Of a stretch of DNA of 64,000 bases, positions 42,407-50,393 are shown one piece after another. Within the stretch, counting starts at the first letter, position 1, and every line of letters begins with the position of its first letter. The notes under the pieces are model-generated. The model did not search any database and was not told the origin of the DNA. It saw nothing but the letters and a program-made list of their open reading frames with translations. Made by a program: the position numbers and the translations under genes. The DNA comes from Rhodoferax sp. (lineage in GTDB: Bacteria > Pseudomonadota > Gammaproteobacteria > Burkholderiales > Burkholderiaceae_C). Location: NCBI RefSeq assembly GCF_030697375.1, contig NZ_JAUYQD010000080.1, positions 1-64,000 on the forward strand. The letters run 5' to 3'.

Positions 42407-44470
42407 TCAAACGCCGTGAATTTTCATCATCAAAGGCACGATCAGCAAGGCCACGATGTTGATAATTTTGATCAGTGGGTTGACGGCAGGGCCTGCGGTG
42501 TCTTTGTAGGGATCGCCCACCGTGTCACCGGTGACTGCGGCCTTGTGGGTTTCGGAGCCTTTGCCACCATGGTTGCCATCTTCAATGTACTTCTTGGCAT
42601 TGTCCCAGGCACCACCGCCGGTGCACATGGAAATGGCCACGAACAGACCGGTCACGATGGTGCCCATGAGCAAACCACCCAGGGCGGCCGGGCCCAGCAG
42701 CAAGCCCACCAAAATGGGGGCCACGACGGGCAGCAAGCTGGGGATCATCATTTCTTTGATGGCGGCCGTGGTCAGCATATCGACTGCAGTGTCGTATTCG
42801 GGCTTGCCTGTGCCATCCATGATGCCTTTGATGTCACGGAATTGGCGACGCACCTCCACCACCACCGATCCGGCAGCGCGGCCTACGGCTTCCATGGCCA
42901 TGGCGCCGAACAAGTAGGGAATCAGTCCACCGATGAACAAACCAATGATGACTTTGGGGTCGCTCAGGTCAAACTTCACATGGCTGCCCAAGCCTTCGAG
43001 CTTGTGGGTGTAATCCGCAAACAAGACCAATGCCGCCAGACCGGCCGAGCCAATGGCGTAACCCTTGGTCACCGCTTTGGTGGTGTTGCCCACCGCATCC
43101 AGGGGATCGGTAATGTCGCGCACGCTTTTGGGCATTTCGGCCATTTCCGCAATACCGCCCGCGTTGTCGGTGATGGGGCCATAGGCGTCCAGGGCCACCA
43201 CGATGCCGGCCATGCTGAGCATGGAGGTGGCTGCGATGGCAATGCCGTACAGGCCAGCCAGCGAAAACGCGGTCCAAATGGCGGCACACACAAAAATGAC
43301 GGGCCATGCGGTCGAACGCATGGATACACCCAGGCCGGCAATGATGTTGGTGCCATGGCCGGTGGTCGACGCCTGTGCGATATGGCGCACGGGGGCGTAC
43401 TGAGTGCCGGTGTAGTACTCGGTAATCCACACCAAGGCGCCGGTCAGGATCAGGCCCACAGCACACGCACCAAACAGGCTGCTGGCGCTGATGACGTGAC
43501 CGTCGGCCAGCGTGAAGGCGGTTGGGAACATGCTTTGTGTCACAAAGTAAAACGCAATCAGGGACAACACGCCTGCCACGGCCAAGCCTTTGTACAAAGC
43601 GGGCATCACATTCTTCATGCCGGGCGATGCCTTGACGAAGAAGCAGCCAATGATGGAGGCCACGATGGACACGGCCCCGAGCGCCAGTGGGTACAGCACG
43701 GTATTGGCACCGCCGCCAGTCACCAGCAGGGTTCCCAACACCATGGTGGCGATCAGGGTCACGGCATAGGTTTCGAACAAGTCGGCGGCCATACCAGCGC
43801 AGTCGCCCACGTTGTCGCCCACGTTGTCGGCGATCACCGCTGGGTTGCGCGGGTCGTCTTCGGGAATGCCGGCTTCGACTTTGCCCACCAGATCAGCGCC
43901 TACGTCAGCCCCTTTGGTGAAAATGCCACCGCCCAGACGGGCAAAAATGGAGATCAGGGAGGATCCAAAGGCAAAACCAATCAGCGGATTGAGCTTGGCG
44001 GCGGTCACTACGCCGTCGGGCACCAAAAACCAGTAGAAGGCGCTGACGCCCAGCAGGCCCAGGCCCACCACCAGCATGCCGGTGGTCGCACCACCTCGGA
44101 AGGCGACATCCAGCGCGGGGCCAATGCCCTTGGTCGCGGCTTGCGCCGTGCGCACATTGGCGCGAACCGATACGTTCATGCCAATAAAGCCGCAGGCCCC
44201 CGAGAGCGCGGCGCCGATGACAAAACCAACGGCGCTCAATGGGTCGAGAAATACGCCAATCAAAATCGCCAACACCACGCCAACCATGGCGATGGTTCTG
44301 TACTGCCTGGAAAGGTAAGCCGCTGCACCGGTCTGAATGGCGGCTGCAATTTCTTGCATTCGCGCATTGCCTGCGTCTTGGGAAAGAATCCAACTGCGTG
44401 CCCAGAAACCGTAAGCCACGGCAATGAATCCACATACGAGCGCCAAAATCAGCGCCGAGTTGCCTGTCAT
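42407..44470 (-). CDS. hppA: Membrane H+-translocating pyrophosphatase, K+-independent type
   Basis: Couples pyrophosphate hydrolysis to proton export across the inner membrane. 687 residues with about 16 membrane helices; substrate-site motifs GGGIFTKGADVGADLVGKVE near 200 and DNVGDNVGDCAGMAADL near 230. The GNTTKAVTKGYAIGSAGL segment near 460 has Lys where K+-dependent enzymes have Ala, so this is the K+-independent subclass. ATG at 44470 with GGAGT upstream. It is divergent from the soluble pyrophosphatase gene, 228 bp apart. Confidence 0.95.
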   Translation of the reverse strand: MTGNSALILALVCGFIAVAYGFWARSWILSQDAGNARMQEIAAAIQTGAAAYLSRQYRTIAMVGVVLAILIGVFLDPLSAVGFVIGAALSGACGFIGMNVSVRANVRTAQAATKGIGPALDVAFRGGATTGMLVVGLGLLGVSAFYWFLVPDGVVTAAKLNPLIGFAFGSSLISIFARLGGGIFTKGADVGADLVGKVEAGIPEDDPRNPAVIADNVGDNVGDCAGMAADLFETYAVTLIATMVLGTLLVTGGGANTVLYPLALGAVSIVASIIGCFFVKASPGMKNVMPALYKGLAVAGVLSLIAFYFVTQSMFPTAFTLADGHVISASSLFGACAVGLILTGALVWITEYYTGTQYAPVRHIAQASTTGHGTNIIAGLGVSMRSTAWPVIFVCAAIWTAFSLAGLYGIAIAATSMLSMAGIVVALDAYGPITDNAGGIAEMAEMPKSVRDITDPLDAVGNTTKAVTKGYAIGSAGLAALVLFADYTHKLEGLGSHVKFDLSDPKVIIGLFIGGLIPYLFGAMAMEAVGRAAGSVVVEVRRQFRDIKGIMDGTGKPEYDTAVDMLTTAAIKEMMIPSLLPVVAPILVGLLLGPAALGGLLMGTIVTGLFVAISMCTGGGAWDNAKKYIEDGNHGGKGSETHKAAVTGDTVGDPYKDTAGPAVNPLIKIINIVALLIVPLMMKIHGV

Positions 44471-44698
44471 ATAAAACTCCTGTCGTTGTTTCGCTGAGTA
44501 GTGGTGCAACGCGAGCGGCACCACCGCTGCGTTGCTTCCTCGCCACGAAATATCAACAGGTCGTTGATGGAGACGATTGGCCAACGGGCGGACTGTAACT
44601 TGAAAAAACAGTGTTTCTGCCGGGACGCAAGAGTCAAGTCAGTAAAATGCGGGTTAATCCTTAGCACTTAATGATTTAACTCAAACAAAGCAACCCCA

Positions 44699-45238
44699 AT
44701 GTCCCTAGATAACGTCACACCCGGCAAAAACGTACCCGAAGCATTCAATGTGATCATCGAAATCCCGATGAATGCCGACCCCGTGAAATACGAAGTGGAT
44801 AAAGCCACCGGTGCCATTTTTGTGGATCGCTTCATGAGCACGGCCATGCATTACCCCACCAACTACGGCTATGTGCCCAAAACCATTTCGGGTGATGGCG
44901 ATCCGGTCGATGTGCTGGTGATCACACCTGTACCTTTGATCCCTGGCGTGGTGGTGACCTGCCGCGCTATCGGCATTTTGAAGATGGAAGACGAAGCCGG
45001 GATGGATGGCAAGGTGTTGGCCGTACCCATCGACAAGATCCTGTCGCTGTACACACGCTGGCAAAAACCCGGAGACTTGAGCCCGGTGCGCCTCAAAACA
45101 ATTGCCCACTTCTTTGAACACTACAAAGATTTGGAAGAAGGCAAATGGGTCAAGATTCTGGGATGGGAAAGTGCTGATTCTGCCAAGCAGGAAATCATGG
45201 AAGGCATTGCCAATTACAAACAGCAGCATGGCGAATGA
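44699..45238 (+). CDS. ppa: Inorganic pyrophosphatase, soluble family I
   Basis: Hydrolyses pyrophosphate to drive biosynthesis in the cytosol. 179 residues, standard length. Family I signature DGDPVDVLVITP near 68 with its metal-binding Asp residues, YEVDKATGAIFVDRFMSTAMHYPTNYG near 25-50, and KVLAVPIDKI near 105. It is divergent from hppA; the pair handle the same substrate in opposite ways (heat versus ion gradient). Confidence 0.96.
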   Translation: MSLDNVTPGKNVPEAFNVIIEIPMNADPVKYEVDKATGAIFVDRFMSTAMHYPTNYGYVPKTISGDGDPVDVLVITPVPLIPGVVVTCRAIGILKMEDEAGMDGKVLAVPIDKILSLYTRWQKPGDLSPVRLKTIAHFFEHYKDLEEGKWVKILGWESADSAKQEIMEGIANYKQQHGE

Positions 45239-45260
45239 AATCGTGCGCGGTTTATTGGTC

Positions 45261-45315
45261 TTTTAGGCCTCTAACCCGCATAGATACTGCGTAGGCAGCT
45301 ATCAAAACAAGAGCG
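45261..45315 (+). repeat. Interspersed palindromic repeat, copy 6 (intergenic)
   Basis: TTTTAGGCCTCTAACCCGCA, then ACTGCGTAG, then a decayed core GCAGCTATCAAAACAAGAGC. It lies between the convergent ends of ppa and the hydrolase gene. Confidence 0.75.
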
Positions 45316-45362
45316 TCTGCAGCATGGCTGTCAGGCGCTTTTTTATTGTTGAATCGCCGTTG

Positions 45363-46154
45363 CTAACGGTTGGGGTCAGGAAAAAGCAGCCGTTGCAGGG
45401 CGCTGCTTCGTTCAAAGCGCTTCCATTGGTCCTCGGGCTGTGCCAGCCGGTCGGCCAAGGCCCACCATACGCTGGGGTTAAAGCCGAGACCTATATGGCT
45501 GGCGAAAACTTCCACATTCTCGGTGAAGGGATGGCTCAGGCAGGCCTTTTGAATGCTGGCGCTCCAGGCGACCACACCATCGGTTCTGGAAAAAATCGAG
45601 GTCGTCGGCATTGGTGGGGCTGTGGGCAGGTCAAAATGTGCGGTGATGCGGGTGACATCGTGCCCGCTGGTCAGTTCGTACAAACGCCACGCGTTGGTGC
45701 TTTTGTGCGTGCCCGCAAAAGGCGTTCCCAAGGTGATGACGTTGCGCACGTATTCCGGGAGCAATTTGGCCAATTCGCGGGCGTAAATGCCGCCCAAGCT
45801 CCAGCCCACCAAGCTCACTTTGTGGCCGCTCGCCTTGAAGGTATCTATGACCTGGCGTTTGGCGGTTTCCAATATGCCGGAACGGGGACCAAAATTGTGC
45901 CCCTGGTTCCAGCCAGAGACGTCATAGCCCAGATTTTTCAGGTAGCCGCGCAAGGGCAGGGTGGAGCCGTCACTGGCGGACAAGCCGGGGAACACGATGA
46001 CGGCATGCCCATCACCGGCGGGGGCGCGCGCCAGAGCGGGCCAACTGGGTAATACCGACCAAAATTCCCAAGGGGCACGAAATTCCATTGCCATCAGCCA
46101 TGCGCTCGGTGCGGTGCCGTGGTCGCTGGCGGGGTGTGTGGTCACTGGGTCCAT
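45363..46154 (-). CDS. Alpha/beta hydrolase (lipase/esterase-like)
   Basis: 263-residue cytosolic hydrolase of unknown substrate. HAVIVFPGLSASDGSTLPL oxyanion region near 52, then the nucleophile elbow VGWSLGGIYARELA near 118 with Ser in GxSxG, TLGTPFAGTH near 143, and a C-terminal SHIGLGFNPSVW with the likely catalytic His near 228. The GPGL-type lid and the order of motifs resemble triacylglycerol lipase-like hydrolases. Single gene, about 300 bp upstream gap. Confidence 0.75.
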   Translation of the reverse strand: MDPVTTHPASDHGTAPSAWLMAMEFRAPWEFWSVLPSWPALARAPAGDGHAVIVFPGLSASDGSTLPLRGYLKNLGYDVSGWNQGHNFGPRSGILETAKRQVIDTFKASGHKVSLVGWSLGGIYARELAKLLPEYVRNVITLGTPFAGTHKSTNAWRLYELTSGHDVTRITAHFDLPTAPPMPTTSIFSRTDGVVAWSASIQKACLSHPFTENVEVFASHIGLGFNPSVWWALADRLAQPEDQWKRFERSSALQRLLFPDPNR

Positions 46155-46453
46155 GGTGGATGGGCGAATCGGGGTTGTGTCCCCCTTTTTTTACGTAATA
46201 GTCCCTGGGTTCGACAGTAGCAGCAATTGCTGCGTTCTGCTTCAGCGTAAAGCCAGGAGATCCGGAGGTGGTCTTGGTTTGCGTCGCCTCGGCGACAAAA
46301 AAGGGGGGGAGCAGGTCCGGTGGGGGGCAAATTTTGTTTCCAGCCTGAAGGCCCTCATCGGGTCCATCCTATTCACGAACCATGCCTCGCCGTGTATGAT
46401 GATTTCAGCCTTTCTTCTCGCGAGCAGCTATTCGCAGTCAAGGAAAAAACACC
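46155..46453. other. Intergenic region before cheW with dyad symmetry
   Basis: No convincing coding sequence in 299 bp. Seen: a perfect 14-base palindrome GCAGCAATTGCTGC at 46220-46233, a GTCGCC/GGCGAC hairpin near 46276-46290 next to A6 and G7 runs, and a fragment GCGAGCAGCTATT near 46421 that matches the palindromic repeat core only partly. It must contain the cheW promoter and possibly that of the hydrolase. Confidence 0.4.
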
Positions 46454-46972
46454 ATGGAAACCACGCAAGCCCCCTCCTCACTGAGCCGCCAATCCAGCCG
46501 CGCGGTGCAATCTGTCGCCGATGCCGGGCAGTACCTTACCTTGCGACTGGGTGACGAGGAATATGCCATCGACATCCTGCGGGTGCAGGAAATCCGCTCC
46601 TACGAAGAACCCACCAAAATGGTGAACTCTCCCAGTTTCATCAAGGGGGTGATCAATCTGCGCGGGGTGATCGTTCCGATTGTGGATTTGCGCTTGAAGC
46701 TCAACATCGCCAAGGTCGAGTACACCGAGTTCACGGTGGTCATCATTCTGAATGTGCGGGGCACCGTGGTGGGTGCGGTCGTGGATGCGGTCTCGGATGT
46801 GGTGACGCTCACCGCACAGCACATCAAGCCGGCTCCGCAATTTGAGTCGGCCATCGATTCCCGCTTCATTGTGGGTTTAGCCAACCTGGGGGAGCGCATG
46901 TTGATCGTCATGAACATGGAAACCCTGATGAGCAACACGGAGCTGGGCATGTTGGGGAACTCCGCGTTCTGA
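46454..46972 (+). CDS. cheW: Chemotaxis coupling protein CheW
   Basis: Links chemoreceptors to the CheA kinase at the cell pole. 172 residues: LTLRLGDEEYAIDILRVQEIRSYEEPTKMVNSP, then FIKGVINLRGVIVPIVDLRLKL (signature near 70), and AVSDVVTLTAQHIKPAP near 118. An N-terminal extension of about 28 residues is Ser/Gln-rich. No other chemotaxis gene is in the window, so it is a separate copy from any main che operon. Confidence 0.94.
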   Translation: METTQAPSSLSRQSSRAVQSVADAGQYLTLRLGDEEYAIDILRVQEIRSYEEPTKMVNSPSFIKGVINLRGVIVPIVDLRLKLNIAKVEYTEFTVVIILNVRGTVVGAVVDAVSDVVTLTAQHIKPAPQFESAIDSRFIVGLANLGERMLIVMNMETLMSNTELGMLGNSAF

Positions 46973-46997
46973 GAAGGCGGGCTTGGGCCGTTAGTGC

Positions 46998-48251
46998 CTA
47001 GCTCGCACCGTCCTGCGGGGGCGGCGTGGGATGGAGTCCAGCAGGCCGGGGGCCCTCATCAGTGCGTTTAAAGGGGCTGCGCTGGCCAAGTTGGTCCAGG
47101 TAGTTGCCAATACCCCGGTCTTCCTGTTCCAGAAAACGCGCCACCGCATCGGCAAAGGCAGGGTGCGCCAGCCAGTGCGCGCTGGAGGTCTTCACCGGCA
47201 ACAGGGCGCGCGCCATCTTGTGTTCCCCTTGCGCACCACCTTCAAAGCGCTGGTAACCATTGGCAATGCACCACTGCAAGGGTTGGTAGTAGCAGGCCTC
47301 AAAGTGCAGGCAGTCCACACGCTCCCGCGCGCCCCAGTAACGGCCATAGGCCACCCGTTCCATTTGTTGGTCATTTAGGCCTCCAGCACCCGTGGAATGT
47401 GCGTCAACAGCTATCAAACTGCTAGCAATAGGGCGGCCTTCGCGTTCCGCTACAAACAGCACCCAATGCTCCGCCATGGTGTTTTCCATGCGCAGAAAGA
47501 AGTCACGGTTCAGGTAGGGCGCGTTGCCATGCTCCAAGTAGGTGCGTTCGTAGCATTGGTAGAAGAAGTCCCAATCGGCGCGGGGGATGTCGCGCCCCAG
47601 TGCGCTGCGGAACGTCACGCCCGCATCGGCCACCTTGCGCCGCTCCTGCCGAATCTTCTTGCGTTTGTCCTGTGATAGGGAGGCCAAAAATGCCTCAAAG
47701 TCAGGGTAGCCTGGTTCCGAATTGGTCCAGTGGAATTGCACCGTGTGGCGCAGCATCAGGCCGGCGCCGGCACAGGCCGCCAGATCGTTTTCGCCCGCAA
47801 ACAGCAGGTGCAGAGACGACAAGCCGGACTGTTCGCTCCACTGGACCAAGGCCCGCACCAGAGCACCCCGGGCCTGGGCATCCCGGGCCAGCAGGCGGGT
47901 GCCTGGCACCGGGGTAAAAGGCACGGCCACAACGGCCTTGGGGTAGTAGGGCAGGCCATGCTGCGCATAGGCCTTGGCCCATGCCCAGTCAAACACATAC
48001 TCGCCGTAGGAGTGGTCCTTGGCATACAGCACGCAGGCCGCCACCATTTGGCCCGCGGATTCCAGGATGATGAAATGCGGGGTCCAGCCCGTGGCGGCGC
48101 AGGCGCTGCCGCTGTCTTGCAAGGCGGCCAGGTAGGCGTAGCGCATGAACGGGCTGGGCTGCGCCTGCGCCAGCAGCAAGCCATCCCATGCCGAGGCATC
48201 CACCGCGTGGGGCGAGGTCACGACCCGGATGACATAATTGCCCTCATCCAC
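46998..48251 (-). CDS. FemAB-like / GNAT-type acyltransferase (COG3146 class)
   Basis: 417-residue protein of the peptidogalycan-biosynthesis/DUF482 family: WDGLLLAQAQPSPFMRYAYLAALQDSG near 15, LSQDKRKKIRQERRKVADAG near 200, CYERTYLEHGNAPYLNRDFF near 240, and YGRYWGARERVDCLHFEACYYQ near 320. Role unproven; such proteins may transfer amino acids or acyl groups to a cell-wall or small-molecule acceptor. A palindromic repeat copy is read antisense and in frame (A-S-S-L-I-A-V-D-A-H-S-T-G-A-G-G-L). GTG at 48251 was chosen because GAGGG precedes it; an ATG at 48299 is the alternative. Confidence 0.78.
   Translation of the reverse strand: MDEGNYVIRVVTSPHAVDASAWDGLLLAQAQPSPFMRYAYLAALQDSGSACAATGWTPHFIILESAGQMVAACVLYAKDHSYGEYVFDWAWAKAYAQHGLPYYPKAVVAVPFTPVPGTRLLARDAQARGALVRALVQWSEQSGLSSLHLLFAGENDLAACAGAGLMLRHTVQFHWTNSEPGYPDFEAFLASLSQDKRKKIRQERRKVADAGVTFRSALGRDIPRADWDFFYQCYERTYLEHGNAPYLNRDFFLRMENTMAEHWVLFVAEREGRPIASSLIAVDAHSTGAGGLNDQQMERVAYGRYWGARERVDCLHFEACYYQPLQWCIANGYQRFEGGAQGEHKMARALLPVKTSSAHWLAHPAFADAVARFLEQEDRGIGNYLDQLGQRSPFKRTDEGPRPAGLHPTPPPQDGAS
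47373..47428 (+). repeat. Interspersed palindromic repeat, copy 7, antisense inside acyltransferase gene
   Basis: ATTTAGGCCTCCAGCACCCG, then GGAATGTGCGTCA, then core ACAGCTATCAAACTGCTAGC. The host gene is on the minus strand, so the element is translated in its reverse orientation, yet remains open, adding about 18 residues in the second half of the protein. Confidence 0.8.
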
Positions 48252-48313
48252 GGCGCGCCCTCGGTACGATGGGGCCCGAAGCGCCTGCGCTGTTAACAAA
48301 TATTTGCTGGTTC

Positions 48314-49990
48314 ATGACTCTAAAACTGTGCGTTGCACAACTCAACTTCTTTGTCGGTGATTTGGACGGCAATGTCAAAAAAATCGTCACCGCCGCGCAA
48401 GAGGCCTACGCCGCCGGTGCCCGCCTGCTGCTGACGTCCGAACTGTCCATTTGCGGCTATTTGGCCGAAGACCTGTTTCTGCGCCCCGCCTTTATCCGGG
48501 CTTGCGATGATGCCGTGAAAGCAGTGGCCCAGCAGTTGGCCGGGTTAAAAGACATGACTGTGGTGGTCGGACACCCGACGGGCGGGGACAGCCGGACCCG
48601 CTCGGTGGCGGTGCAACAACGTTTCAACGCCGCCAGCGTGTTGCGTGAGGGGCAGGTGGTCGCCACCTACGCCAAGCGCGAGTTGCCCAATTACCAGGTC
48701 TTTGACGAGCGCCGCTACTTCACGCCGGGTGAGGGCGTGTGTGTGTTTGAGGCCGGTGAGTCCGGTGCGCGTGTACGTGTGGGGCTGTTAATTTGTGAGG
48801 ATGCCTGGTTTGAAGAGCCGGCGCGCCTGGCCCAAGAGGCCGGTGCCCAGATGCTGGCCGTGATCAACGCCTCGCCATTCCATGTGGGCAAAGGGTATGA
48901 GCGTGAAGAGATGATGCGCCAGCGGGTGCAAGCCACTGGGCTGCCCTTGGTCTATGCCCACTTGGTGGGCGGCCAGGATGAGGTGGTGTTTGAAGGACAT
49001 TCCTTTGCCCTGAGCGCCGACGGCACCGTGGCCGGTCGCGCGCCAAGTTTCAAGGAAAATATGTTTCTGGCCCGCGTAGACACTGCGCAGGCAGCTATTA
49101 ATTTAATAGCGGAAGTGGAGCCCATGCGCAGCCCGGAGCTGGATCTGTGGGACGCGCTGGTGTTGGGAGTGCGGGACTATGTAGGCAAAAACGGTTTCCC
49201 CGGGGTCATCATTGGCCTGTCGGGCGGCATCGATTCCGCCTTGGTGCTGGCCGTGGCGGTGGACGCGCTGGGGCCGGACAAGGTGCGCACCGTGATGATG
49301 CCTTCACCCTACACCGCCGACATCAGCTGGATCGACGCCCGTGAAATGGCGCGGCGCGTGGGGGTGCGTTACGACGAAATCTCCATCGTGCCGCAGTTCG
49401 AGGCCTTCAAGGCGTCCTTGGCCGCAGAGTTTGCAGGGCTCGCCGAGGATACGACCGAGGAAAACATCCAGGCCCGTATCCGCGGCACGCTGCTGATGGC
49501 CTTGAGCAACAAATTCGGCAGCATCGTGCTGACCACTGGCAACAAATCCGAAATGGCCACGGGCTATTGCACCCTGTACGGCGACATGGCGGGTGGTTTT
49601 GCGGTGATCAAGGACCTGGCCAAGACCCAGGTCTTCAAACTGGCGCGCTGGCGCAATGCCCATGACCCCTATGGCACCGGCAGCTGCCCCATCCCTGAGC
49701 GCATCATCACCCGCCCGCCGAGTGCTGAGTTGCGCCCGGACCAAACCGACCAGGACAGTTTGCCACCCTACGAGGTGCTGGATGCCATTTTGGAGCGCTA
49801 CATGGAAAACGACCAAAGTATCGAGTCCATCGTGGCCCAAGGTTTTGCCCGCGAGGATGTGGATAAGGTCACCCGCCTCATCAAAATCAACGAATACAAG
49901 CGCCGACAAGCCCCAGTGGGTATTCGGGTAACCCACCGCAGCTTTGGCAAGGATTGGCGTTATCCTATTACCAGCCGGTTTCGCGCTTGA
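48314..49990 (+). CDS. nadE: Glutamine-dependent NAD+ synthetase
   Basis: Makes NAD+ from deamido-NAD+, with ammonia supplied by an N-terminal nitrilase-type glutaminase. 558 residues: glutaminase with Glu in LLTSELSICGY, Lys in YAKRELPNYQVFDE and Cys in LLICEDAWFEEP; then the ATP pyrophosphatase domain with IGLSGGIDSALVLAVAVDALG near 303, TTGNKSEMATGYCTLYGDMAGGF near 410, and a C-terminal HRSFGKDWRYPI. A palindromic repeat is read in frame at the domain junction (residues about 252-266). It is 33 bp ahead of glnB on the same strand. Confidence 0.95.
   Translation: MTLKLCVAQLNFFVGDLDGNVKKIVTAAQEAYAAGARLLLTSELSICGYLAEDLFLRPAFIRACDDAVKAVAQQLAGLKDMTVVVGHPTGGDSRTRSVAVQQRFNAASVLREGQVVATYAKRELPNYQVFDERRYFTPGEGVCVFEAGESGARVRVGLLICEDAWFEEPARLAQEAGAQMLAVINASPFHVGKGYEREEMMRQRVQATGLPLVYAHLVGGQDEVVFEGHSFALSADGTVAGRAPSFKENMFLARVDTAQAAINLIAEVEPMRSPELDLWDALVLGVRDYVGKNGFPGVIIGLSGGIDSALVLAVAVDALGPDKVRTVMMPSPYTADISWIDAREMARRVGVRYDEISIVPQFEAFKASLAAEFAGLAEDTTEENIQARIRGTLLMALSNKFGSIVLTTGNKSEMATGYCTLYGDMAGGFAVIKDLAKTQVFKLARWRNAHDPYGTGSCPIPERIITRPPSAELRPDQTDQDSLPPYEVLDAILERYMENDQSIESIVAQGFAREDVDKVTRLIKINEYKRRQAPVGIRVTHRSFGKDWRYPITSRFRA
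49067..49110 (+). repeat. Interspersed palindromic repeat, copy 8, in frame inside nadE
   Basis: GGCCCGCGTAGA, then CACTGCGCAG, then core GCAGCTATTAATTTAATAGC, the most perfect palindrome of the set. It is read as A-R-V-D-T-A-Q-A-A-I-N-L-I-A between the glutaminase and synthetase domains. Confidence 0.82.
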
Positions 49991-50023
49991 GTTGAAACCT
50001 TGCCCATCAAATTAGGAGAACCC

Positions 50024-50362
50024 ATGAAACAAATTACCGCCATCGTCAAACCGTTCAAGCTCGAAGAGGTTCGGGAAGCATTGGCCGAGTGTGGCGTGAC
50101 GGGCTTGACCGTGACCGAAGTCAAAGGGTTTGGGCGGCAAAAAGGGCACACCGAGCTCTACCGTGGTGCCGAATACGTGGTGGACTTCCTGCCCAAGGTC
50201 AAGGTCGAGGTGGTGGTCAAAACGGAGGATGTGGACCGCTGTGTGGATGCCATTGTCAAAGCGGCCCATACGGGAAAAATTGGTGACGGCAAGATCTTTG
50301 TGACCAGCGTGGAGCGGGTGGTGCGTATCCGTACTGGAGAGCAGGACGAATCGGCTATCTAA
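50024..50362 (+). CDS. glnB: Nitrogen regulatory protein PII
   Basis: Signals nitrogen and energy status by binding 2-oxoglutarate and ATP/ADP. 112 residues, standard: MKQITAIVKPFKLEEVREAL, T-loop with uridylylation Tyr in GHTELYRGAEY near 51, signature KIGDGKIFVTSVERVVRIRTGE near 85-105. ATG with TAGGAGAA upstream. It follows nadE by 33 bp, probably in one transcript. GlnB and GlnK cannot be separated with certainty; the absence of amtB favours GlnB. Confidence 0.94.
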   Translation: MKQITAIVKPFKLEEVREALAECGVTGLTVTEVKGFGRQKGHTELYRGAEYVVDFLPKVKVEVVVKTEDVDRCVDAIVKAAHTGKIGDGKIFVTSVERVVRIRTGEQDESAI

Positions 50363-50393
50363 TGGCGTTTGCCAGAATGCCGGGTTTTAAAAA

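Noticed and set aside
42416..44497. A 693-codon open frame on the plus strand opposite hppA
   Set aside because: It mirrors the whole of hppA, whose motifs are unambiguous. The translated product is rich in His/Gly/Gln with no recognisable domain, as expected of the complement of a GC-rich membrane-protein gene.
46418..46435. A ninth copy of the palindromic repeat before cheW (GCGAGCAGCTATT)
   Set aside because: Only the left half of the core matches; the palindrome and the upstream GGCCT block are missing.
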